Shown here: one piece after another, positions 57,101-64,000 of the stretch
How positions within the stretch are numbered: the first letter of the stretch is position 1
How the letters are laid out: each line of letters starts with the position of its first letter
Assembly: GCF_003967555.1 (NCBI RefSeq)
Contig: NZ_BIFS01000002.1
Span: 2,666,001-2,730,000 of the forward strand
Length of the DNA: 64,000 nt
Source: Dictyobacter kobayashii
GTDB taxonomy: Bacteria; Chloroflexota; Ktedonobacteria; Ktedonobacterales; Ktedonobacteraceae
Direction of reading: 5' to 3'
Notes under the pieces: model-generated
Told to the model about the DNA's origin: nothing
Database searches by the model: none
What the model saw: the letters and a program-made list of their open reading frames with translations, nothing else
Translations under genes and position numbers: made by a program

Positions 57101-58849
57101 TTGTAACCCACATTCCGCAGTTTCAATCTGAAAAAAAATAGAATTGTTGATAGGCTGGCCCCAGTAAAGAAAGGATCTTGTGATGCAGTGGCTGCAAGCG
57201 GAGGACCACCGACTCTGTTCTGGTTCCAGTGCGGATCTGCAACAATTCAATGCCTTCAAAGCATTGGAACACCCAGCGCATTGTTGGTCGAGCGGTGGGC
57301 TTGTTGACTTGATTGGGGATTGTTTGCCCGCTTGCCTGCAATTGCTCACGCAAGCGATGTTCTGCCAGACGGTAGACCAACAATGCGAGCACCATAATCA
57401 AGCTTAGGGCCACAATGCGCTCTGGTTTTTTCACAAAGACCGAGGAGGCCAGGAACAAGGGATCTTTCAAGAAACGGAAGCCCCGTTCCACACTGCCTTG
57501 CTCCAGATACAGGCTGATCACCTCCTCATTGGAGAGATCCGCTTCATCCACGATATTGGTTGCGATGATAAAACAGGCTTTGCGCTGGGCGTAGGCCAGC
57601 AGCTTTGCTTCGTTGAGGATGACCTGCGACGTGACGCTCCAGCGCAGCCCGCTTGGCTCAGCATCCCGAGCGGGACGGCCTCGTCCTTCAAAGACCGCCT
57701 GGCTCTTGAGTTCCACCGAGGCTTCCAGCCACTCAGGCAGGCCTTTCAGGCTCTGCTCCCAGGCCTGTTGCGCATCCTCTCGACAGGCAAACGACTTGGT
57801 GCTCACATGCCACAGCTTCTTTGTCCACACGTCCACCTGCTTGTCGGCTTGCTTACGAGCCGTCTGCAACGCGCGCTTGACCCCATCAGCACTTCGAACC
57901 ACGATCCAACGCTCAGGCCCCTGCGACAGGTCCATCTGCTGTACGACCATGCTGCGTGTCCCATCAGCGCTGAGCTGCCACGCATCCTCGGCTTGGATCA
58001 CGGCGGCTTTGGCTTCTTTGCTGGTTTCAGGAACACGACTGACCCACCCCACCCCAGCTTGATTGAGCTGGAGCACATTCGCTGTACTGTAGAGGCCACT
58101 ATCGGCGACGTAGATGGGCTTTTCTTCGGGCTCTTTCTGCCGCAATTGGGCATGCAACTCTGCAATGACCTTGACCAGGCTCTCTTTATCGCTGCTATTG
58201 CCCGAAAGAGGCTGCAAAAAGAGGGGAATATCTCCCTGATGCGTAGTCGCCAGTGCCAACATCCACTGTTTGAGATCTTCGCGATGATCGCGTGAGTAGC
58301 CATGGGTAATGGCGATCACGTGCTCGTTTTCTTGCTCGGTTTCGTAGGCTCCATTGACCGAAAAGGAGGTGGTATCCACATGCAGATGCCGTGCTTTCAC
58401 CCCAAAGCATTGACGGGCCTGATGGGCAATGCCCGCGAACACGGTGGTCACATCTTGCTCGTAAAGCCAATCCAGGGTGCGTCCCAGGCAATCGTCGTTG
58501 AGCATGTCTGCGCTGATACCTGCTCCCAGGAGGTGAGCGACCGGTTTGTTCTCGAAGAATTGTGGCACCAGATAGAGCTGGCGATTGGCAAAACCCAATC
58601 CGTTGAGAATCATGGCGACGGTCGCCGTTCCGTAACTGACCACGCGTTGTTGGTTGGGCTCCAATGCGTCCAACCACGCTGCCAGCCCTATTTCTTGACA
58701 GACTCCTGCGACAATGCCCAAATGATCCAACCGTTCGTTCTGGTACTCTTCAGCTCGTTGCATGCTGTTTTTCTGCTCCTTTTCGTGCTGAGAATACCTT
58801 ATCCAATTTCTCTTTTTCTGTCAATTACCCTGCGGAATGTGGGTTGTAA
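57101..58849 (-). mobile_element. IS1634-type insertion sequence with 6-bp target duplication
   Basis: Terminal inverted repeats CCCACATTCCGCAG (57107-57120) and CTGCGGAATGTGGG (58830-58843) bound a 1737-bp element. TTGTAA is directly repeated outside both ends (57101-57106, 58844-58849). One transposase gene fills it. Both ends are perfect, so insertion is recent and the element may be active. Confidence 0.92.
57123..58763 (-). CDS. IS1634-family DDE transposase
   Basis: 546 aa, intact. LHVDTTSFSVNGAYE contains the first Asp, GHYTRDHR-type sequence is replaced here by THGYSRDHREDLKQW (typical of IS1634), IYVADSGLYS the second Asp, and the YLEQGSVERGFRFLKDP region carries the Glu. Start ATG 58763. 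Fills the element between the two inverted repeats. Confidence 0.94.
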   Translation of the reverse strand: MQRAEEYQNERLDHLGIVAGVCQEIGLAAWLDALEPNQQRVVSYGTATVAMILNGLGFANRQLYLVPQFFENKPVAHLLGAGISADMLNDDCLGRTLDWLYEQDVTTVFAGIAHQARQCFGVKARHLHVDTTSFSVNGAYETEQENEHVIAITHGYSRDHREDLKQWMLALATTHQGDIPLFLQPLSGNSSDKESLVKVIAELHAQLRQKEPEEKPIYVADSGLYSTANVLQLNQAGVGWVSRVPETSKEAKAAVIQAEDAWQLSADGTRSMVVQQMDLSQGPERWIVVRSADGVKRALQTARKQADKQVDVWTKKLWHVSTKSFACREDAQQAWEQSLKGLPEWLEASVELKSQAVFEGRGRPARDAEPSGLRWSVTSQVILNEAKLLAYAQRKACFIIATNIVDEADLSNEEVISLYLEQGSVERGFRFLKDPLFLASSVFVKKPERIVALSLIMVLALLVYRLAEHRLREQLQASGQTIPNQVNKPTARPTMRWVFQCFEGIELLQIRTGTRTESVVLRLQPLHHKILSLLGPAYQQFYFFSD

Positions 58850-58855
58850 AGTAGG

Positions 58856-59805
58856 CTAGATCAACGAGGATAAGCGTATGTCGGGCAGGCCATATTTCCA
58901 ATACAGCAGATTAGTTTCAATCATCTCTGTGTCTGGATGATATTGTGCCCAATTGAGCATCGTCCAGACCGGTTGCGTCAGACCCGCATGGGCAAAAGCA
59001 GCATCTAAATGTGCTAATTCGTAGTCCGAGAAAGGACGGACGCCCTGATAACCAGTGAACAGCGCACGAAACAAGTCTGGATCGAAGCAGGCCCAGTACT
59101 CAGAGCCCTCAGGGCATCCACAAAGCAAAAACCGAGCACCGTCATCGCAAAATCCAATATAGCCGCGCCCACACCAATTTCTTGCCAATCTACAAAAGCA
59201 ACCAGTTGGCCACCATCGAACAAACAGTTAGTAGTATCCAGATCGCCATGAATGATACTTTGTGGAAAGGTTGCAGGCCGAAAATCCTTCAGAGAATGAA
59301 CGATATCCAATGTCTGCCGCAAACGATCCGTCCCATAAAGCTGAATAGCACCCCGCAAAGATCGTGACAGATAGTCAGCATCCAGCCAATGCAACTTTGC
59401 GGGTAAGTTATGGCAGGGAACGAGATGGAGCCGGGCTAGATGCACGCCGATTGTCCGACTGACTACCTGTGAAGGTTGAGGCATCGAACCCGGTAGTCTG
59501 GTTAGTACGACCGCATCGCAATCGGGACTATGATAAAACACCGTGCCATCGGGTGCTGGCAAGTAATAGGCGCTGGCGGCAAAGTGATTTTCCTGCAGGC
59601 ACTGCAAAAATGGTAGGCCATCTAATACCTCTTGTAGGGTTGTGTTCACTATGATTTTGAAAAGATAGTCACCATCTGGCGTACTAACCAGGTAGTTGTC
59701 GTTTGTCCCTTTGGTGCGTTCAAAGGCTATGATAGGTCCGAGCGCAAAATGCATAGCAATTGCGTCCAGCTTTTCTTCTGCCGTGCGTTTAGCATAGGTT
59801 GACAT
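58856..59805 (-). CDS. Aminoglycoside-phosphotransferase-fold kinase; one-base frameshift
   Basis: 316 aa after repair. Protein-kinase-like APH fold: IIHGDLDTTNCLFD (Brenner motif, catalytic Asp about 205) and VAFVDWQEIGVGAAILDFA (metal Asp). N-lobe Lys is in DYLFKIIVN. The break is in the GGG run near 59111 (plus): one more base gives VDAPEGSEYWACFDPDLF. AGGAGG precedes ATG 59805. This family includes homoserine, choline and macrolide kinases; the substrate is unknown. The IS inserted just past its stop (6 bp). Confidence 0.85.
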
Positions 59806-59932
59806 GTTTTTCCTCCTGAGGAGCACGAGCTCACCAGCCGAATTAAGAGGAAAGTCAGGAAGACATGACCATAGACGGGCCTGGCAAGCTCGCCTCACAG
59901 TCAATATGGTGGATTTAATAAAGAAGCACAAA

Positions 59933-59966
59933 GGCCGTGGGCGAAGCTAGTAGAGTGCCCACGGCC
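59933..59966. terminator. GC hairpin with flanking T-runs
   Basis: GGCCGTGGGC (59933-59942) pairs with GCCCACGGCC (59957-59966), followed by T6 on plus and TTTGTGCTTCTTT on minus. It lies 128 nt upstream of the kinase start and could be a leader terminator on the minus strand. Confidence 0.6.
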
Positions 59967-60214
59967 AGGTTTTTTGTGAAATTGCTGCTAAAAAAAGGCA
60001 TACTCCGGCCCTGGACGACGATGGCGAGGAGTGCAATGCCCAGTGCTGCGGGTATGGAAACCACGCTTGCGCATAAATTTTCTAACGATACCATCCATAG
60101 TAGATGTAAAACCTTTTTCTTAGCAAAAAATGATGGGTATAATGGTATTTTTGCTCATCTTTTATTAGAATATTTGACTTTAGCGTTGCTGTCAAGCTAT
60201 TAATTTGATGGATA

Positions 60215-60372
60215 CAGGGCTTTTCCATGTTCGTCTAGAGATCACAGGCAAGCGATACGATGGATATTCTTTCCTGTGTGGAGTGTGTTTGGTGGGCGGC
60301 CGCGGCCGCCCACCAAACACACTCCCAACCCGGCACCGCAGGCGCCCAAGAGGAATGTGAAAAAGCCCTGAT
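60215..60372 (-). repeat. NotI-palindrome intergenic repeat, copy 5
   Basis: TAGAGATCACAGGCAAGCGAT, then GTGTTTGGTGGGCGGCCGC centred near 60302, then CACTCCCAACCCGGCACCGC and AAGAGGAATGTGAAAAAGCC. Both ends carry CAGGGCTTTT / AAAAGCCCTG, a short terminal inverted repeat. Confidence 0.85.
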
Positions 60373-60504
60373 GATGGATATTGCTTTGTTGGGATTTAAA
60401 TGATACATATAAATAAAAAGGTTAGTTGCTTGACAAGAATATGAAAAAAGTGTTCAACTCATAGAGAAAGAGTATTATTTTTGTAATTAGAAAGGGCTAT
60501 TCTG

Positions 60505-60926
60505 ATGATTACTGGTATTGGGCATGTAGCGTTTTACATTTCTAACCTGGAAAAATCGCTTGATTTTTATTGCCAGAAATTAGGTTTTCGCGAAGCATTC
60601 AGGTTGGATCGAGAAGGTACCCCATCGCCCTGGATTGTTTATATCCAGGTAGCGCCAGGAAATTTTATTGAGTTGTTCCCTGGTGGAGCGGGCGAAAACC
60701 GTCCCCGTGGCCAGAATGTTGGCTACAACCATGTCTGCCTGCTGGTGGATGATATAAACGCTACCTTGCAAGAACTCAAAGGGCGAGGTGTAGAGATTGT
60801 TGGAGAGCCTATCCGGGGATGGATACCAATTTACAATATTGGCTTAACGATCCAGATGGCAATGCCATTGAACTTATGCAGATTATCAGCACCTCTCCAC
60901 AGGCGCAAGCTGATGCACGCTGGTAA
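60505..60926 (+). CDS. VOC-family (glyoxalase-like) protein; one-base frameshift
   Basis: 140 aa after repair. Two beta-alpha-beta-beta-beta modules: GIGHVAFYISNLEKSLDFY (His ligand about 7), FIELFPG (Glu), YNHVCLLVDDI (His), and after adding one G in the GGGG run at 60815-60818, WLNDPDGNAIELMQI with the final Glu. All four metal ligands of glyoxalase/dioxygenase type are then present. AAAGGG precedes ATG 60505. Could be a lactoylglutathione lyase-like or antibiotic-resistance enzyme. Confidence 0.87.
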
Positions 60927-61095
60927 ATAACCCCTGAGAAGCAGCAGGTAATTGCTACAATTGTTGATAGTGATTGAAGACGCGAAGAATTACCCACATC
61001 TTGTCCCCTGTTGATGGTCGTGGAGCGTGTGTTGTTTATGGACCATCAATATTGTGAGATGATGGTCGTCAGGATCATTCACAGGAGGCCCACAG

Positions 61096-61437
61096 ATGTA
61101 TTTAGAGGATATTCTTAGCGTATGTTTACAGGGGTTGAATAGCAGATATCCTGATCATGTAATTGATATCAATTTGGAAATCATGGTTGTCCCAGAGATT
61201 GACCCAAAGGGATGGAAGGCCGATGAACTGATCAGACATCTGAATGAGAAGGCGCCCCATTTTCTACAAAAGATGGCGCGTATGATCATTGATAGTTGTG
61301 AGACAGACATTTATCTGTTGGATGTGTCAGAGGAAACGCCAGCTTTATGGCTACATTGTCAGGGGAAACTCCCTCCTTGCCATGAGCACCAGAAGGCCCA
61401 AAAAGTTGGCCGCAAGAATATGTTTGTGAAGCCGTAA
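61096..61437 (+). CDS. Unknown 113-aa protein
   Basis: Small acidic protein beginning MYLEDILSVCLQGLNSRYPD. AGGAGG precedes ATG 61096 at good spacing and a strong terminator follows, so it is a real monocistronic gene. No family recognised, no membrane segment or metal motif beyond scattered Cys/His near the end (HCQGKLPPCHEH). Confidence 0.72.
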   Translation: MYLEDILSVCLQGLNSRYPDHVIDINLEIMVVPEIDPKGWKADELIRHLNEKAPHFLQKMARMIIDSCETDIYLLDVSEETPALWLHCQGKLPPCHEHQKAQKVGRKNMFVKP

Positions 61438-61453
61438 ATTAACTGCTTATAAT

Positions 61454-61504
61454 GCCATCAGGGCGGACACAGGTAACTAATTACTCGTGTCCGCCCCTGA
61501 TGGC
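61454..61504. terminator. Terminator between convergent genes, one-base bulge
   Basis: GCCATCAGGGCGGACAC (61454-61470) pairs with GTGTCCGCCCCTGATGGC (61487-61504); the left arm lacks one G of a G4 run. Confidence 0.8.
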
Positions 61505-61550
61505 GTTTGATGGTAAAGCCTATCTCAGCAGCAAGATAGATGTCCTTGTA

Positions 61551-62696
61551 TTATTGGCCCGGTCTCAAAACCACTTTGGTCCAGCCATCATTGCGTGCAT
61601 CGAAGTTCTGATAAGCGTTCGGTGCATCATCTAATGAGAGTTTGTGAGAGACAATGAATGAGGGATTCGCTTTTCCGACATGGATCAGGTCGCGCAAATG
61701 TCGATTGTAGGCTTTGACATTTGCCTGGCCTGTTTTTATAGACTGGCCTTTAAACCAGCAGAGGCCCCAATCGAAGGTGATCTCACCCTCTTTATATAAT
61801 TTATCCGGACTGCCAGGATCTTGCGGGATGAAGACTCCAACTACACCTATACCGCCAGTGAACTTCACCGATTTCACAAGGTTGTTCATCGTCATGTTCG
61901 GATGTTCGTGTCCCTGTGGATCATGTGCCTGATAGCCTACACACTCGCAGCCTTTATCCGCGCCGCGACCCTGGGTTAGATCCATGACCTGCTGAACAGG
62001 GTCGACCTTTGAATCATCAATAGGGATGGCACCAATTTTCTCCGCCAGCCGCAAGCGATCAGGATGGCGGTCGACAACCATTACCATGCTGGCATCTTTA
62101 AGGGTTGCGGAATAGGCAGCCATCAGGCCGACCGGTCCGGAGCCATAGACGACAACCGTATCGCCGGGCTTGACTCCCGCCAGTTCAGTGGAATGCCAGC
62201 CAGTAGGAAAGATATCAGCGACCATCACATAGTCGGTCTCTTTCTCGCGTGCATCGTCAGGTAACTTCAGGCAATTGAAATCACCATAAGGGACACGCAG
62301 GTACTCAGCCTGACCGCCATTATAGGGACCCATATCGGCAAAGCCATAAGCTGCCCCAGCCATTTTAGGATCGGGGTTGGTTGTAAGACAAAATGCGGTC
62401 AATCCAGCTTCGCAATTTCTACAGAATCCACAGCCAATATTGAAAGGCAGGCAGACCATATCGCCAACTTTTATTCGATCGACGGCATTGCCAACCTCAA
62501 TAACCTCACCCAGGTTTTCATGGCCGAAAACTCTCCCTTTTTCAAAATCAGTGCGGCCTTCGTACATATGGAGGTCTGACCCACAGATATTGGTGGACGT
62601 AATTTTCACCAGAACATCGGTTGGCCGTTCTATTTTGGCATCCGGCACGTTCTTCACTGTGACGTCACGAGGTCCGTTATATACCACTGCTTTCAT
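61551..62696 (-). CDS. Zinc-dependent formaldehyde dehydrogenase-like (glutathione-independent)
   Basis: 381-aa medium-chain dehydrogenase. Catalytic zinc ligands in TNICGSDLHMYEG and GHENLGEV; structural zinc Cys in CGFCRNCEAGLTAFC; cofactor motif VVYGSGPVGLMAA with Asp in VVDRHPDR, favouring NAD. The long insert GYQAHDPQGHEHPN is typical of glutathione-independent formaldehyde dehydrogenases. GGAGG precedes ATG 62696. A TTGACA-17-TACACT promoter lies upstream. Confidence 0.93.
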   Translation of the reverse strand: MKAVVYNGPRDVTVKNVPDAKIERPTDVLVKITSTNICGSDLHMYEGRTDFEKGRVFGHENLGEVIEVGNAVDRIKVGDMVCLPFNIGCGFCRNCEAGLTAFCLTTNPDPKMAGAAYGFADMGPYNGGQAEYLRVPYGDFNCLKLPDDAREKETDYVMVADIFPTGWHSTELAGVKPGDTVVVYGSGPVGLMAAYSATLKDASMVMVVDRHPDRLRLAEKIGAIPIDDSKVDPVQQVMDLTQGRGADKGCECVGYQAHDPQGHEHPNMTMNNLVKSVKFTGGIGVVGVFIPQDPGSPDKLYKEGEITFDWGLCWFKGQSIKTGQANVKAYNRHLRDLIHVGKANPSFIVSHKLSLDDAPNAYQNFDARNDGWTKVVLRPGQ

Positions 62697-62862
62697 ACTG
62701 TCCTCCAGTGCGCACTAACGCACATAGGCTATTGTAACTTGTGTCATTTACAGCGATGTAGCGCTGAATTTCCTTACGCGAAATTCAACTGTATCTGGTT
62801 ATTTTGTTTGGAATGGAGAGTATTTTACGGTAGAGATTATTTAAAACATCCACCTCCCATTA

Positions 62863-62891
62863 AGTGTAAATATCAGCGGCCAATTTGTCAA
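62863..62891 (-). promoter_or_regulatory. Promoter of the formaldehyde dehydrogenase gene
   Basis: On the minus strand: -35 TTGACA (62886-62891), 17-nt spacer, -10 TACACT (62863-62868), 167 nt before the start codon. Confidence 0.65.
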
Positions 62892-63010
62892 GTATTTATG
62901 TTAATATTTATCTATATTGTAATTAAAATATGGTTTCGCTTTGTGATGAATTATACCAAAGATCCATAAATGAAGTAGATAAGCATTTTATTAAACGATG
63001 GTATTCTGGA

Positions 63011-63072
63011 TTGACAGCTATTCTTCAAGCAGGTTTTTAATTGACAGCTATTCTTCAAGCAAGTTTTTAATT
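63011..63072 (+). repeat. Two tandem ~30-bp repeats
   Basis: ATTGACAGCTATTCTTCAAG followed by CARGTTTTTAA occurs twice head to tail, differing at one base. The rest of the 62697-63285 gap holds the promoter above and otherwise nothing I can identify. Confidence 0.85.
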
Positions 63073-63285
63073 GAAGATAAAAATTAGTAATGCTGCGGGC
63101 AAAGCGTGCAAGCAGGGTTACTTTCCGGCATAGAGTTGATGGCTTGCCCTTTTGGACAGGGTGAAACTCGCCTTTTGCACGGTTACGTAGGAGTCATATA
63201 AGTAGATACTATCATTCGTGATGTAAGAAGGGATGGGGTGGACAGATCAGTAGCTATGAAGAATAGATAAAGGGATGAAACAGCT

Positions 63286-63978
63286 ATGCATATTCGAGCA
63301 TTAATCCTACAAACCAGGCAACTGGCTGAGCAGAAAGAGTTTTACACTGCCATCCTGGGTTTGCCATTGTTTAACGAGACTGCTACTGCTTTTACCATTC
63401 AGGCAGGCACAACACGTTTAACTTTCCAGGAAACCCAGCAGGAGGTACTTTATCATATCGCCTTTACGATTCCACGCAATAAGTTTGAGCAGGCCAAACG
63501 CTGGATTGCCCAACGAATAACGCTCCTGCCTACCAAAGCGGGTGATGACGAAATCTTTTTCTCCGGCCTCAATGCCCGCTCATTCTACTTTGGGGATGCG
63601 GACAATAACATTCTAGAATACATGGTGCATAATAGTCTGGATTACGAAGCGGCAGGCGATTTTGGACCAGAGGATGTATTACGTGTAAGTGAGATTGGTC
63701 TGCCGGTAGAGGATGTACTGGCCAGGGCTGCGCAATTAGAAGAACAGCAAGGGATTGTGTCGTATCCTGCAGAAAGCCAGATTTCTGACGCTTTTGCCTA
63801 TCTGGGTGACATCTCCGGACAATTCGTCGTCGTTAAGGCTGGTCGCCCCTGGCTGCCCACGGAAACAGTGCCAGCAATCGTCTCACCCGTCCAGGTTGTG
63901 ATTGATGGTCTGCGTGAGCAGCAGTTTCAGCTTGCCTCGTATCCATATACTATCGTTGTTGGCGCGGTCGCTGGCTAA
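63286..63978 (+). CDS. VOC-family protein (catechol-2,3-dioxygenase-like)
   Basis: 230 aa with a clear N-terminal VOC module (ALILQTRQLAEQKEFYTAILGLPLF, through YFGDADNNILEYM with Glu about 122) and a weaker second half from SEIGLPVEDV. The first-strand metal His is absent (LILQT instead of a His position), so a metal site is incomplete; a binding or non-catalytic role is possible. AAGGGA lies upstream of ATG 63286. Ends 20 bp before the window edge. Confidence 0.8.
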   Translation: MHIRALILQTRQLAEQKEFYTAILGLPLFNETATAFTIQAGTTRLTFQETQQEVLYHIAFTIPRNKFEQAKRWIAQRITLLPTKAGDDEIFFSGLNARSFYFGDADNNILEYMVHNSLDYEAAGDFGPEDVLRVSEIGLPVEDVLARAAQLEEQQGIVSYPAESQISDAFAYLGDISGQFVVVKAGRPWLPTETVPAIVSPVQVVIDGLREQQFQLASYPYTIVVGAVAG

Positions 63979-64000
63979 AGCTGGATTGAGTGAGAGCGCT

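Noticed and set aside
57498..58295. 265-aa open frame antisense to the transposase
   Set aside because: No start signal or motif; mirrors the transposase codons.
59937..60203. 88-aa plus-strand frame, and a 59-aa hydrophobic minus-strand frame in the same region
   Set aside because: Neither has a good ribosome site, and both run through the hairpin at 59933-59966.
63011..63072. CRISPR-like repeat
   Set aside because: Two copies with no spacer between them; a simple tandem duplication.

Overview
This 64 kb window is bacterial chromosome. It looks like accessory-rich DNA from a soil heterotroph, most plausibly Chloroflexota of the Ktedonobacteria type. That placement is an inference from gene mix and style: AGGAGG-type ribosome sites, TTGACA/TATAAT-type promoters with 17-nt spacers, a binding protein carrying both Tat and lipobox signals, many secreted or catabolic enzymes, and abundant intergenic palindromes. 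No rRNA, CRISPR array, prophage or replication origin is visible.

Layout. 1-5.3 kb: pyrimidine synthesis (pyrD, divergent pyrC), a membrane glycosyltransferase-like protein and an alpha/beta hydrolase. 5.4-11.7 kb: MFS symporter, malonyl-CoA-type acyl-CoA synthetase, Cys-rich mini-protein, Ca2+/H+ exchanger, SEC-C mini-protein, truncated haemoglobin. 11.8-18.8 kb: a beta-helix protein pair and a TetR / Baeyer-Villiger monooxygenase / SDR / HSL-esterase cluster that would take a ketone or alcohol through an ester to acid plus alcohol. 19-23.6 kb: a protein with a duplicated unknown domain next to a nucleotidyltransferase-fold protein, a Cas8c-C-terminus-like protein, and a lipoprotein phosphoesterase. 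23.8-26.8 kb: a P450 with its own ferredoxin and ferredoxin reductase. 26.9-35.7 kb: methyltransferase, TrhO, secreted GH5 cellulase, CAP-domain lipoprotein, nitronate monooxygenase, LLM flavin oxidoreductase, APC permease. 35.8-37.1 kb: an array of eight tRNA-like genes in four promoter-tRNA-tRNA units. 37.1-41.2 kb: a three-gene unit of an LRV/HEAT-like solenoid, a MoxR-type AAA ATPase and a DUF2201 metallopeptidase/VWA protein. 41.3-55.9 kb: LacI regulator, adenosine deaminase, cupin, GNAT, then a sugar operon (binding protein, two permeases, GH31), Rieske/amidohydrolase pair, DUF2785 and GH42 beta-galactosidase. 56-64 kb: aldo/keto reductase, a complete IS1634-type element, a phosphotransferase, two VOC proteins and a formaldehyde-dehydrogenase-like enzyme.

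Two overarching patterns matter. First, about sixteen otherwise intact genes each need one single-base correction, sometimes two, to read through. Nearly all are one-base losses in short G/C runs, and near-identical tRNA copies in the array differ by the same kind of loss. This looks like uncorrected homopolymer error in the assembly rather than gene decay, so the split genes are annotated here as single genes. Second, intergenic DNA holds two dispersed repeat families: a roughly 100-150 bp element with a NotI-containing GC palindrome, and a GTGCGC...GCGCCCGA motif abutting long perfect palindromes of unrelated sequence.

The most interesting candidate system is the non-canonical tRNA-like array directly upstream of the LRV-MoxR-DUF2201 module. 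A functional link is conjecture.
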